64,000 bases of DNA from Neofusicoccum parvum (taxonomy: Eukaryota > Ascomycota > Dothideomycetes > Botryosphaeriales > Botryosphaeriaceae), in assembly GCA_020912385.1 (NCBI GenBank), contig CP087212.1, forward strand, positions 434,001-498,000, written 5' to 3'. Every line of letters begins with the position of its first letter. The stretch's first letter is position 1. The translations under genes and the position numbers were made by a program. Under the pieces are notes generated by a model that was given only the letters and a program-made list of their open reading frames with translations, was not told where the DNA came from and searched no databases. Below are positions 24,230 to 33,107 of this stretch, piece after piece.

Positions 24230-24916
24230 TCATAGCACGTAATGGCTCATTATGCGTTCTCGAAGTCGTGGCGTCGCGGTGACCCACAAGTTCTCCTCCC
24301 CGCAAAGACCACAATGGCACACAACATCACCTCCTCTGCATGCCCACCTTCTTTTCTCTTGATCCCAAATAAAGGCTCCCGCCTCACAAGGACACATCCA
24401 CTGCTCCCCTGTTGCATCCAACTCTAGCTTAGCCCGGGGGATATGCCTCCTCGCCCCCAAGCAGATGTCAAAATCCCCGCTCTTCCGCACTTCCTCAAGG
24501 CGAGCCCACACTCGCCGCAAAGAAGTAGTCGAAAAACTGTATGGAATGCGCAGCATGTCTCGCCTGAGAGTCTCGAGGATGCAATGCATGATCTCGGGCG
24601 GCAGACCACGTTCCTGGTGCTCTTTTGGTGCCAGGGCCTTCCGCACGATGTTCCGGAGTAGTTCCATCCGCCTGCAGTCTTCCAGGAAGTTTTCCGCCCG
24701 TGATGTTTCGATGCAGCTGTGCGAGAGCTCTCTACCCTTGGATCTGGCGCTTTTCAATTCCTCCGAGTACTGGAAAATATCGATAGCGCTGTTGTGAGAG
24801 ACGTAGGCTTCGACCAGACGCGCAACAAGGATGTCATCGTCGGCAGAAGTCAAAGTTATTATGGCCTCGGGTCGATGATCTTTTGGACATTCTGAAGGGG
24901 GGATATGACTGGCCAT
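24230..24916 (-). CDS. Unrecognised protein with F-box-like helix and W-x-C-x-C module, paralogue 1
   Basis: An intronless frame of 228 residues starts at MASHIPPSEC. Upstream in-frame codons exist, but this ATG has a good context (aaaATGgcc) and matches the start of the homologous region in the neighbour. Residues 105-118 (LPPEIMHCILETLR) resemble a short F-box/2EXR-type helix, followed by IPYSFSTTSLRRVW. The C-terminal part has two W-x-C-type units: EQWMCPC (W173, C175, C177) and FIWDQEKRRWAC (W184, W191, C193), then CHCGLC (C200, C202, C205). The spacing suggests a small metal-binding fold. The adjacent gene at 25411-26136 is a clear tandem paralogue in the same orientation. I cannot name a function. 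Confidence 0.65.
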   Translation of the reverse strand: MASHIPPSECPKDHRPEAIITLTSADDDILVARLVEAYVSHNSAIDIFQYSEELKSARSKGRELSHSCIETSRAENFLEDCRRMELLRNIVRKALAPKEHQERGLPPEIMHCILETLRRDMLRIPYSFSTTSLRRVWARLEEVRKSGDFDICLGARRHIPRAKLELDATGEQWMCPCEAGAFIWDQEKRRWACRGGDVVCHCGLCGEENLWVTATPRLRERIMSHYVL

Positions 24917-25410
24917 TTTTGTTGAAGGTATTCGATGATTCCAGGGAATATGGTAACCGCTCGTCTCTTGTGTGTACTTGTGCTGGGGACAAAGCCGATT
25001 CGAAGTGAGGAGTCGGTGAGACGGCGTAGGTGGGGTGGTCGCAGTCAGCAATACGATCGCTACAATGCGGGGGCGGGGAAGTGGAGGAACAAAGTATTGA
25101 CGACCCAGATACTTGATCAACATTTGGCCCCCAGAGACTGTGCATCTCGGGTGGATTGTCCGGGTAGTTGGTGCGCGGGAGTTTTTCATCCGCAAAATTT
25201 CCGAGACTCATTCTTCGCGAGTGAACAAACCGTTCCGGATTTCTAAAGAGAAGCCCTTGTTTGGGGACAATAAAGAAGAGTTGAACATAGACAATAGATG
25301 CCGGCTGACTGCTAACTGCTGAAACGCCGAAGTTGTGAAAGGATGGATTGGCGGAGAGACGTAGGATGGCCGTCTTATATACGTGAGCAAAGCATGAAAC
25401 CGAAGGAGTT
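24917..25410. other. Spacer between the two tandem paralogues
   Basis: About 490 bp holding the promoter of the left paralogue and the 3' flank of the right one. No gene or repeat is visible. Confidence 0.35.
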
Positions 25411-26136
25411 CTACAGCCCTGGAAAACCTTCGTCTCTCAAGCCCAGTTTATGGGCCATTGCCGACATGTCCCGCGTGTGGTCCTCACCACACCTCCACCG
25501 CCTCTTACCATGATCCCACAGCAACGTCCCGGAAATTCCCTGCGAGCAGGAACAGCACCATCGATGCACCTGCTTGTTCCAGTACTTCTGCTGCGAGGGT
25601 TCCACTGGAAAAACAACCGCCTTCGAGAAAAACCCGAGCCTGACTTCAGTAAATCCATCGAAACCCCCCGTCCACTGCACCTGGCCAACCGTCTGATCCC
25701 ACACCAGCTTGAGCGAGGGCGCAGTGAAGGGGTACGGTATGGCTAGCCACTCGCCTCTGAGGATATCGACAACGCGATGTACGAGCTCGAGAGGGAGAGA
25801 TGGGGCGCGTGAAGGCATGAGTGCTTTACACGTGATGCTGTGTAGCAAGCCCATGCGATTAACGTCGGAAATGAACTGGTTGGTGCGTGGAAAGAAGTCA
25901 TTGTTGAGGATGGGGGTAAAAGCGTTAGGTGACTCTTTCAGGCGTTGGCGATCCAGCGCAGCGACTTGGGGGGTTATGTCGATAAGCTTGTCTTGAGCGA
26001 GGTAGAGGTTTACGAGTTGAGATAAAATCCAGTCGTCGTTTGGGATCAAGAGTGGGCGGCCAGCAGGAAGGCGTTTGGGTTTCACCTTGTAAGGCTGGAT
26101 GGAATAGATAATCTCCCGGCTTTGATTTGCTTCCAT
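25411..26136 (-). CDS. Unrecognised protein with F-box-like helix and W-x-C-x-C module, paralogue 2
   Basis: A single-exon frame of 241 residues. It aligns with the 24230-24916 product over most of its length: DDWILSQLVNLYLAQ against DDDILVARLVEAYVS, RMGLLHSITCKALMP against RMELLRNIVRKALAP, LPLELVHRVVDILR against LPPEIMHCILETLR, and IPYPFTAPSLKLVW against IPYSFSTTSLRRVW. The C-terminal module is YWNKQVHRWCCSC (W186, W193, C195, C197) and LLWDHGKRRWRC (W207, W214, C216), with His220 in place of the last cysteines. No signal peptide or membrane helix is visible. The pair arose by tandem duplication and has diverged strongly. Function is unknown. Confidence 0.65.
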   Translation of the reverse strand: MEANQSREIIYSIQPYKVKPKRLPAGRPLLIPNDDWILSQLVNLYLAQDKLIDITPQVAALDRQRLKESPNAFTPILNNDFFPRTNQFISDVNRMGLLHSITCKALMPSRAPSLPLELVHRVVDILRGEWLAIPYPFTAPSLKLVWDQTVGQVQWTGGFDGFTEVRLGFFSKAVVFPVEPSQQKYWNKQVHRWCCSCSQGISGTLLWDHGKRRWRCGEDHTRDMSAMAHKLGLRDEGFPGL

Positions 26137-26740
26137 CCTGGGTGATGCCGGAAAGAAATATGGAGCTCTTTTTTTTTTTTTCCGTGTGGATACTCGGCCA
26201 CAAAGTCTGGTGGATGATAGAGCAGCACAGATTGGGAGACAGCTATTTCTCCTTCTTGCCTGCCTATCATTTCAGAATTGAGAAGGACCAATCTTTGCTC
26301 GTGGCTTCTCACGTTTCTTACCGCGTTTTGCAAGTGGAAATGCAGCGAAGGAAATGTGAAGGTTCACTTCCTTTAGCCGACGGTCTGACCATACTTGAAG
26401 ATAAGGGAGAGTTGGAGGAGTAAAGCCACATACTCCTACAGGAGCGCTGGCTGCTGAGGCGCAAGGATAAATACGAAGCCGTCTGGGCCACAAATAACCT
26501 TCTCGGTTCTAATGCTTCTTTGGTTTGCAAAGCGCGATACATTTCTTCACATGGGGGATGAAATGAAAGTATTATGGTTCTTCTCATGTACATCCTTTTT
26601 ACGGATAAAATGGGTTGTGCCAGATAGTTGTTGGCGTTTGTTGAGTTTTATTTTAACAGACTCGTACCGAAGCATTGATGCCGCTCGCGGACGTCATCGG
26701 TCCCGTGTGCCCCGCGCGACGATCTCCTCAACACCAAACA
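26137..26740. promoter_or_regulatory. Divergent region between paralogue 2 and the methyltransferase-like gene
   Basis: About 600 bp. A T-run (26169-26181) lies just upstream of paralogue 2. No specific motif or gene was recognised. Confidence 0.35.
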
Positions 26741-27977
26741 ATGCCGCCGCCACCAACGAAGCCGCATACGGTCGGGTCCCGCTCGCAATTCGACCCTGAA
26801 GAATTCCTTACATCATGGCAAAGCGGGAGCTCCGATCTACTACCCCAGAACGATGATCTCCGCGACGCCGTCGTCAAGACGTTCAATCTCCCGCCGAAAG
26901 ACAGCTACGTCTACCGTGCCATTGCAGAAGTCACCCTAGACCAGGTGCAGCATGCCATTGGCTTTGGAGGCCAGCACGGTCTGCATGGCTGGTACGTCGA
27001 CGACGAAGACAAGCCAGTAAGCCTGAGTCCCTTCAGCATCCGCCTCGGCGACCAACACCCTAAGAAACCCGGCTTGCAGAACGGGAGATGAGCGCCCATC
27101 CTAAGCTACCTCCTACCAGAGCCCCCCTCCTCCCAGCGCCGACATAGCCGCATATACAAACGTCTTCTCGCCCAACACCTCCACCGCCTCCGCCCTGCGC
27201 GGCCTCGCCTCAAACGCGAAGAAAGACTCGCTCCGCGCCGCCGTTGCCGCCCACCTGCAATCGCAATTTTTCCTCGCGCCCGCCGACTCCTCGCTCGCAC
27301 CGCTCAACCTCCCAAACAAGCGCAAGCAACCCCTTGTCAACCCATACTACGACTTCTGGGCGTGGTCATGTCAGAACCTCGAGTGGGCTGGGCCGGTGCC
27401 GAATACAGCGAAGACACGGATATCGCACCACATCCTGCCCGTCTTTTACCATCACTTTGGGTGTATCGTGCCAACATGGGATGCGCTGTCGGTCATCTCG
27501 CAAATCACACAGCATGCGCCGCCGCAGCCAAAGCCGAAGGGCTGGCCGGGGCGCGAGGTTATTGAGATCGGGTCGGGGAATGGATACTGGGCGCTACAGC
27601 TGCGGAGGGCGGGATGTAAGATGACGGCGGTGGATAACGCGCATAGCGAGTGGCGAACAATGTGGATTGGAGATACACTCTGGACGGATGGCGTGAAGTA
27701 CCTGCAGCAGCAGGACGGCGCGAAGGAAGCTGTCTTGCTGCTGGTGTATCCGCAGGTAGGCGCGGATTTCACGGGTAAGGTTCTGAGGGCATACCAGGGC
27801 GACTATGTGGTCGTTGCCGGGACCCAGAACCATAACGGCTTTACCGGCTTCAAAGACGAGACAATTGCGGATTGGATGGCGCGAGAGAGGAAGGAGTTTG
27901 AGCGCGTGGCGCAAGTGCCGCTGCCTAGTTTTGCGGGCAAGGACGAGGCATTGTTCGTGTTTGTGCGGAGGAAGTAG
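26741..27977 (+). CDS. SAM-dependent methyltransferase-like protein, uncharacterised fungal type
   Basis: Exons 26741-27016 and 27120-27977 encode 377 residues. The 103-nt intron (gtaagc...cctaagc...accag) links two ORFs in frame. The C-terminal half has a Rossmann motif I, EVIEIGSGNGYWALQL (around residues 237-252), followed by a hydrophobic strand ending in Asp (MTAVDN), as in class I methyltransferases. A strand-like VLLLVYPQVG and the final LFVFVRRK fit motifs IV-VI. The N-terminal ~180 residues, with YDFWAWSCQNLEW and a helical HHILPVFYHHFG region, are not a domain I know. Substrate cannot be inferred. It lies 230 bp upstream of the co-directional macro-domain gene. Confidence 0.7.
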
Positions 27978-28204
27978 AATATAGAAAGCCCGCTTAGGCA
28001 GCAGGGTTGAATTAGAAACGTTGTGTCGTGCTTCAACCGTTTCTCACCACCGGTACTTGGTGGGGCGCGCGCCTTCGGTTGCATCACCGGTGGCCCAAGC
28101 TCCACAGCTTGCTTCTGCCTGCTGGCTGCTACCGCGCTTTCCCGCCAATTCTTCTGCCTATAAGACTGCACTCCCACCCTCACCCTGACAATCGACACTG
28201 GCTC

Positions 28205-29140
28205 ATGCCACTCGTCTCCAAGATGGAGTTCCCAGTCGTCCCGCTCTCCGATATCCCCACGCTCGCCACGCTGTACCAGCAGAAGAAGCTCAACCCGCCC
28301 TCGACCAAGCCCGCCACGCCGCCCAACGCCGCTCACCTCGACCGCATCGCGCTCATCCGCACCGACATCACAACGCTGGGCGTGGACGCCATCGTCAACG
28401 CCGCCAACGAGTCGCTGCTGGGCGGCGGCGGAGTCGACGGTGCCATCCACCGCGCCGCCGGCCCCGAGCTCGTCGAGGAGTGCGAGACGCTCAACGGCTG
28501 CAGCACCGGGAGCGCTAAGATCACAAAGGGCTACGAGCTGCCCGCTAAGCACGTCATTCACGCCGTCGGTCCCGTATACGCTGCCGCGAAGAGGAGGGGC
28601 ATGCATGAGAAGTTGCTGCGTGGCTGCTACAGGAAGAGTCTGGACCTGGCGAGGGCCAATGGGTGCAAGAGCATTGCGTTCAGTGCATTGAGCACTGGCA
28701 TGTATGGATATCCGAGTGATGAGGCGGCGGATGCGGCTGTGAGTGAAGTGCGTGACTGGCTGGACGAGCGGGAGAAGATGAAGGAGGAGAGCTTGGAGAA
28801 GGTGGTGTTTTGCAACTTCCTGCAGAAGGATGAGGATGCTTACTTGGATGTGCTGCCGTAAGTATATTTCACACCGGTTTGGCTCTATGATCTGGGGGAA
28901 TTTGACACTGACGTTGCGTTTGCGCATCGCAGGGAGTACTTCCCTCCCGCCGACGAGTCGGAGCAGGGCAAGGAGACTGAAACGGAGGTGGAGAACCTGG
29001 CAAAACGTCTGCCTGACCCTCCCACTGCTGATCCGAAGGAAGAAGGCGAGCCTGACAACAAGCGACAGAAGACTGAGCAAACCAGCCCGAAGGTCAAGGA
29101 AGCCCAGCCTGCGACCGTCGAGGACTCCAAGGAAGAGTAA
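28205..29140 (+). CDS. Macro-domain protein (MacroD-type ADP-ribose hydrolase)
   Basis: Exons 28205-28857 and 28933-29140 give 286 residues; a second in-frame ATG at 28223 would give 280. The macro domain is typical of the MACROD class: [20 protein letters not shown], then [16 protein letters not shown], which forms the ADP-ribose-binding loop, and [10 protein letters not shown], the second phosphate loop. Such enzymes remove ADP-ribose from acidic residues and hydrolyse O-acetyl-ADP-ribose. The C-terminal exon encodes an acidic, disordered tail with a basic NKRQK patch that may act as a nuclear signal. Intron phases close (CC|G) and the acceptor is cgcag. Domain assignment is firm, whereas substrate is inferred. 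Confidence 0.9.
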
Positions 29141-29818
29141 ACAATGGCCGTCTGCGTCTGACACATTAACATACTGGTCTGCGAAGGGGGTTTGGTGCGG
29201 GGGAAAACAAGGGATACTATTGCATGCATAGACTGCAATGTGGTTATACGGCATTCCCCGCGAGAAATTTGATATCCAAAGCTGCAGCTAGCAAGCAAAT
29301 TCCTATTCAGTGAGTTGGCATACGGACTAGTCTTTCAATTTCCTAAAGAAGTTACCATGCGAGACTTGATCAGTTTTGCAAGATTAGTGATGTCGCCTCA
29401 AAGTGTCAGATTAGGGCAAAATTGACATGCTAGTTACTACGTGGTGTGTGCCCTGGCAGATTCTGGCAGGACTGTGAAACCGTCTCACCGTTTGTGTGTG
29501 CGGACATCATATTTTAGCAACCTCGATTCTTTCACCCGATCCAATAGCTCTGCTCAATCCCGGGGAACATGCAGGATAAGCTTAGCAGTGCTTGATCCAA
29601 GCTCCTGTAGTGCGCGGTTGAAGCTTAGCAAAGCTGCCTAGTGCTTACTCTCCGACCAGGATAAATCCCCGCAAGAATCTGATTGTTCAGTGGCCCCCAC
29701 CCAGATCTACAACCTGCCCCGGGAGACACGAATATATGAACGCGACGTCGCAGGAGTAAGCAAGAGATAACAGTCCTGCTGTCGGCTGTTTCTATCCTTC
29801 TTACTCTCATCTTTAAAC
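29141..29818. promoter_or_regulatory. Intergenic, promoter of the CoA-ligase gene
   Basis: About 680 bp. An AATATATGAA element at 29731-29740 lies about 80 bp upstream of the ligase start and can serve as a TATA box. No other gene is visible. Confidence 0.4.
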
Positions 29819-31777
29819 ATGCCGTTCCTCGCCAAAGAACAGCCAAAGATCAGCCCCAAGGACATCCTCTCCTGGGGTTTCGATGATCCGCAATTTGATC
29901 TAAACAAACCGGCAAGCTGCTCTTATCTCATCTACAATCAGCAGCTAACAAAACACCACAGCTCTGGGTTGACGCTTCTGACCCCTCGCGTTCTGTCTCA
30001 CACAATGAAGCTCGTGCTCTCATCGAACAGCTCGTTGCTGGCTTTCACGAAGCAGGTCTCAAGCCAGGAGACACTGTTTGCATTTCCGCCTTCGGTTCCG
30101 TACGTCTCAATAAGGATGGACTGAGAATTTCAATTCTCTAATCCGGGTGTCCTGCTCCTGACCGTTGGCCAATCAGATATACTACCCGATCCTCGTCCTC
30201 GGCATCATCGCCGCCGGCTGTGTTTTTACAGGCACCAACCCCGGCTACACGCCCCTAGAGCTCGAGCACCACCTGCGTGCCTCCCGCGCACAGATGATCA
30301 TCTGCGAGCCTGAGCTCCTATCCCCCATCCTCGCCACCTCCGTTGGGACAGACCTCCTTGCCGAGCACCACGCCGCCGGCACCCCCCGCATCCTAATCTT
30401 CGACCACCACATCCATCCCTCCACCCCGAACCATTCCCCCCACCAATCCGGCTACGCCTCCTGGCGTACCCTCCTCCGTCCGGGCGTCTCGCGTCCCTGG
30501 CAGCGTATCGACTCCCTCGCCGTGGCCAGCACGACCACCGCCATGCTCCTCTTCTCCAGCGGCACGTCCGGCCTCCCCAAGCCGGTCTCCCTCACCCACA
30601 CCAACCTCATCGCCCAGCACGACCTCGCCATCGCCTACACCTCGCCCGCCGGCGACCCGCACACGACCTCGCAGCCGCCGTGGCGCCCCATCCGCCGGCT
30701 GTCGTTCCTGCCGGCCTTCCACGCCGCGACCGTGCCCAACGTGCACGTCAGCCCCATCCGCAGCGGCGAGGTGACGTACGTGCTGCCGCGCTTCGCGGTC
30801 GAGCCGGTGCTGCGCAGCATCGCGCGGTTCCAGATCACCGACACGGTCATCGTGCCGCCGTGCGTGCTGGCCGTCGTCAACGCCCCACCCGCCCTGCTGG
30901 CCGACCCGGCCTGCAGCCTGAGCTCGCTCCGCTGGGCCCGCGTCGGCGCCGCCCCGCTGGGCAAGGACGTGCAGGCGAGGTTCCAGGCGCTGCTGGATCG
31001 GAAGATCGAGGACGGCGGCACCGGCGGGACGGGCTGGCTGACCCAGATCTGGGGGATGACCGAGACGAGCTGCTTGGCGCTGCAGTTCGCGCCGGGGGAG
31101 GGCGATGCGTCGGGGAGCGTGGGAAGGCCGATTGCGGGGCTGGATGTGAAGGTGGTGGATGATGAGGGGAAGGAGGTGGTGGAAGAGGTTGTGGGCGTGG
31201 AGGGCAGGACGGTGATCAGGGGAGAGCTGTGCGTGAGGGGTCCGACGGTCGTGCCGGGGTATGTGGATGTAAGTTCGGGGGAGATGGTGAGGAAAGAGTG
31301 GGATGAGGAGGGGTTCTTCCATACGGGGGATGTGGTCGAGAGGGATGTGAGGACGGGACTATGGTTTATCGTTGACCGGAAGAAGGTGAGTCGTCGGTCT
31401 GCATGCTGTCTTCTTCTGATGCTAACGGGGAGTAGGAGCTCATCAAGGTCCGCGGCTTCCAAGTCGCGCCCCCGGAGATCGAGGCCGTGTTGCTGGCTCA
31501 TCCGGACGTGCTTGACGCTGCAGTCATTGGCGTCTTTGACAACACGACGCAGTCAGAGCTGCCGCGTGCGTACATTGTTAAGAGAGAGACGAGTTCGGAG
31601 CAGCAAACGCGGGAGAGTGTCAAGAAGTGGGTCAGCCAGCGTTTGGCCAAGTACAAGTGCTTGGAAGGCGGGGTAGTGTTTATGGAAGCAATCCCCAAGA
31701 CCGCGAGCGGGAAGATTTTGAAGAGGGTGTTGAGAGACATGGCGAAGACGGAGATGGGAAGAGAGTCGAAGTTGTAA
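29819..31777 (+). CDS. AMP-forming acyl/aryl-CoA ligase (4CL-like), peroxisomal
   Basis: Exons 29819-29911, 29962-30099, 30177-31385 and 31436-31777 encode 593 residues. The enzyme activates a carboxylic acid to an acyl-AMP and then a thioester. Core motifs are present: the P-loop LLFSSGTSGLPKPVSLTH, WGMTETS, the hinge IVDRKKELIKVRGFQVAPPEIE and the catalytic lysine in TASGKILKR. The C-terminus is SKL, the canonical type 1 peroxisomal signal. Intron 1 has a gc donor (ccg|gcaagc), a strong branch site (agctaac) and acceptor cacag; no gt is available there. The 4CL-like architecture suits fatty, hydroxycinnamic or polyketide-derived acids. Substrate is not determinable from sequence. Confidence 0.9.
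29912..29961 (+). other. GC-AG intron
   Basis: Fifty nucleotides, with donor gcaagc, branch-like gctaac about 20 nt before the end, and acceptor caccacag. Removing it joins FDLNKP to LWVDASDPSR, the normal start of the fungal ligase family. Confidence 0.75.
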
Positions 31778-33107
31778 TGTATAAGCCCAGTGGCATAACC
31801 GTCGAGTACTGCGCTTTGCGCCTCTGTTGTTCTGGGTGCTAGATGGCATGAGATTTTGGCTGCAAGGAAGACTTCTCATTATAATCATTCTCATTGTTGG
31901 TGGAATTGGCAGGCGGCTGGTTACAATGGAACAGCACAGGGTCAACGTTAATGCTCAGGCAGTAGAATTCTGCGTTCCTATGAACCGGTAGGCCAGCTTC
32001 TCTTCGGAATAGTGAATCTCGTCTAGGTTTGAGGCGTTCGGATCGCAGTACTGATAAAGTTCACTCTCAGGGTGATCCGTAGGCACGTGATGCATACAAC
32101 GGGCCGATTGGGACCATCGTTGCCACTGTTTTTGTGTCCGCTGATAAAAAAAGCTGAAAGTTTCTCCAGCAACGTTCGAAGACTGTTCGCAGGAAAATTA
32201 CCCGAGTTTGACCGCGGTGGAGATGTGCGACCGCGAACGTTTCGGGCCGAGTACGCCGGATGGGAAGTTTAGACAGGATACTTGGGAGTGGTTTTTCCTA
32301 GCCACGTGAGGAATGCCTGGAGGAAGAGGCTCAGAGACTAAGTCAATGGAGAGCTGGAGCTGTACGGGCTCCGATTGGCCTCGGCAATTCGCCCCAGCTC
32401 TTTGAAGTGAGACGTATTTGGTGACTGGCAAACACGCAGGCGGTATGACTCTGAGAGGCTGATGAGTGAGTCAACAGCGAAAGTGATTACTTTAAAATGC
32501 GCAGCTGCAGACGATTCGCTCGACTACGATTCACACTCTCCCGGTAACCCTCTGTAGCTTACCGTGTCCGGACTTAACGGCCAAACGCCGTGGAACGCCC
32601 CGCCAAGCCCTCCATCACCCACGGTGAGTCGACGCGCGATGCAGTTCGCAGCGATGGAATGCGATGATGAGTCGGCGATGAGATGAGCAGCGGCGGGTCG
32701 GCCAGCGATGTGAGTGGGCTTTCGGGTGCGTCACAGAGGGCGTGGGCGCGAGAGTGGCGGGCAGAGGAGGGCTGTGTGGATTGCCGTGCGGCTTGCGCTT
32801 CCATTGGGCATCGTGGGCATTAAGCGAGCCCCACCGCCGCCCAGCCAGCGCAAAACCTGTGCCTCCATCATCCCACCTGCTGTCCGACCTTTCCTTTCTC
32901 CCTCCCCACCCGCCCTCGATCACCTCGAGCTTTTAAAAGGCACGTCGGGCCTTGAAAAACTCGTTGCTCGATCGCAGTCTGCCACTCCAAAGGCAGCGCC
33001 TCCACCCACCGCGTTCGCTGAACGCCGCCCTCACCTCCAAAAGCGGGGTATTCGATTCCTCGAAGAAAAGACTTTTCAAGTAGACACATCCGCGCAACAC
33101 CGCCAAG
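31778..33107. promoter_or_regulatory. Intergenic with the C/T-rich EF-2 promoter and leader
   Basis: About 1.33 kb with no gene recognised. Near the right end, 32888-32920 is strongly pyrimidine-rich (tttcctttctccctccccac and onward), as in promoters of highly expressed fungal genes. The leader around 33070-33107 leads directly to the start codon. Confidence 0.45.

Noticed and set aside
27803..29254. Antisense ORF of 483 codons over the methyltransferase-like and macro-domain genes
   Set aside because: The opposite strand encodes two well-recognised proteins; the antisense product has no domain.
26741..31777. Secondary-metabolite cluster formed by the methyltransferase, CoA ligase and nearby P450
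   Set aside because: No backbone synthase, transporter or pathway regulator is present, and the genes are interspersed with unrelated functions.
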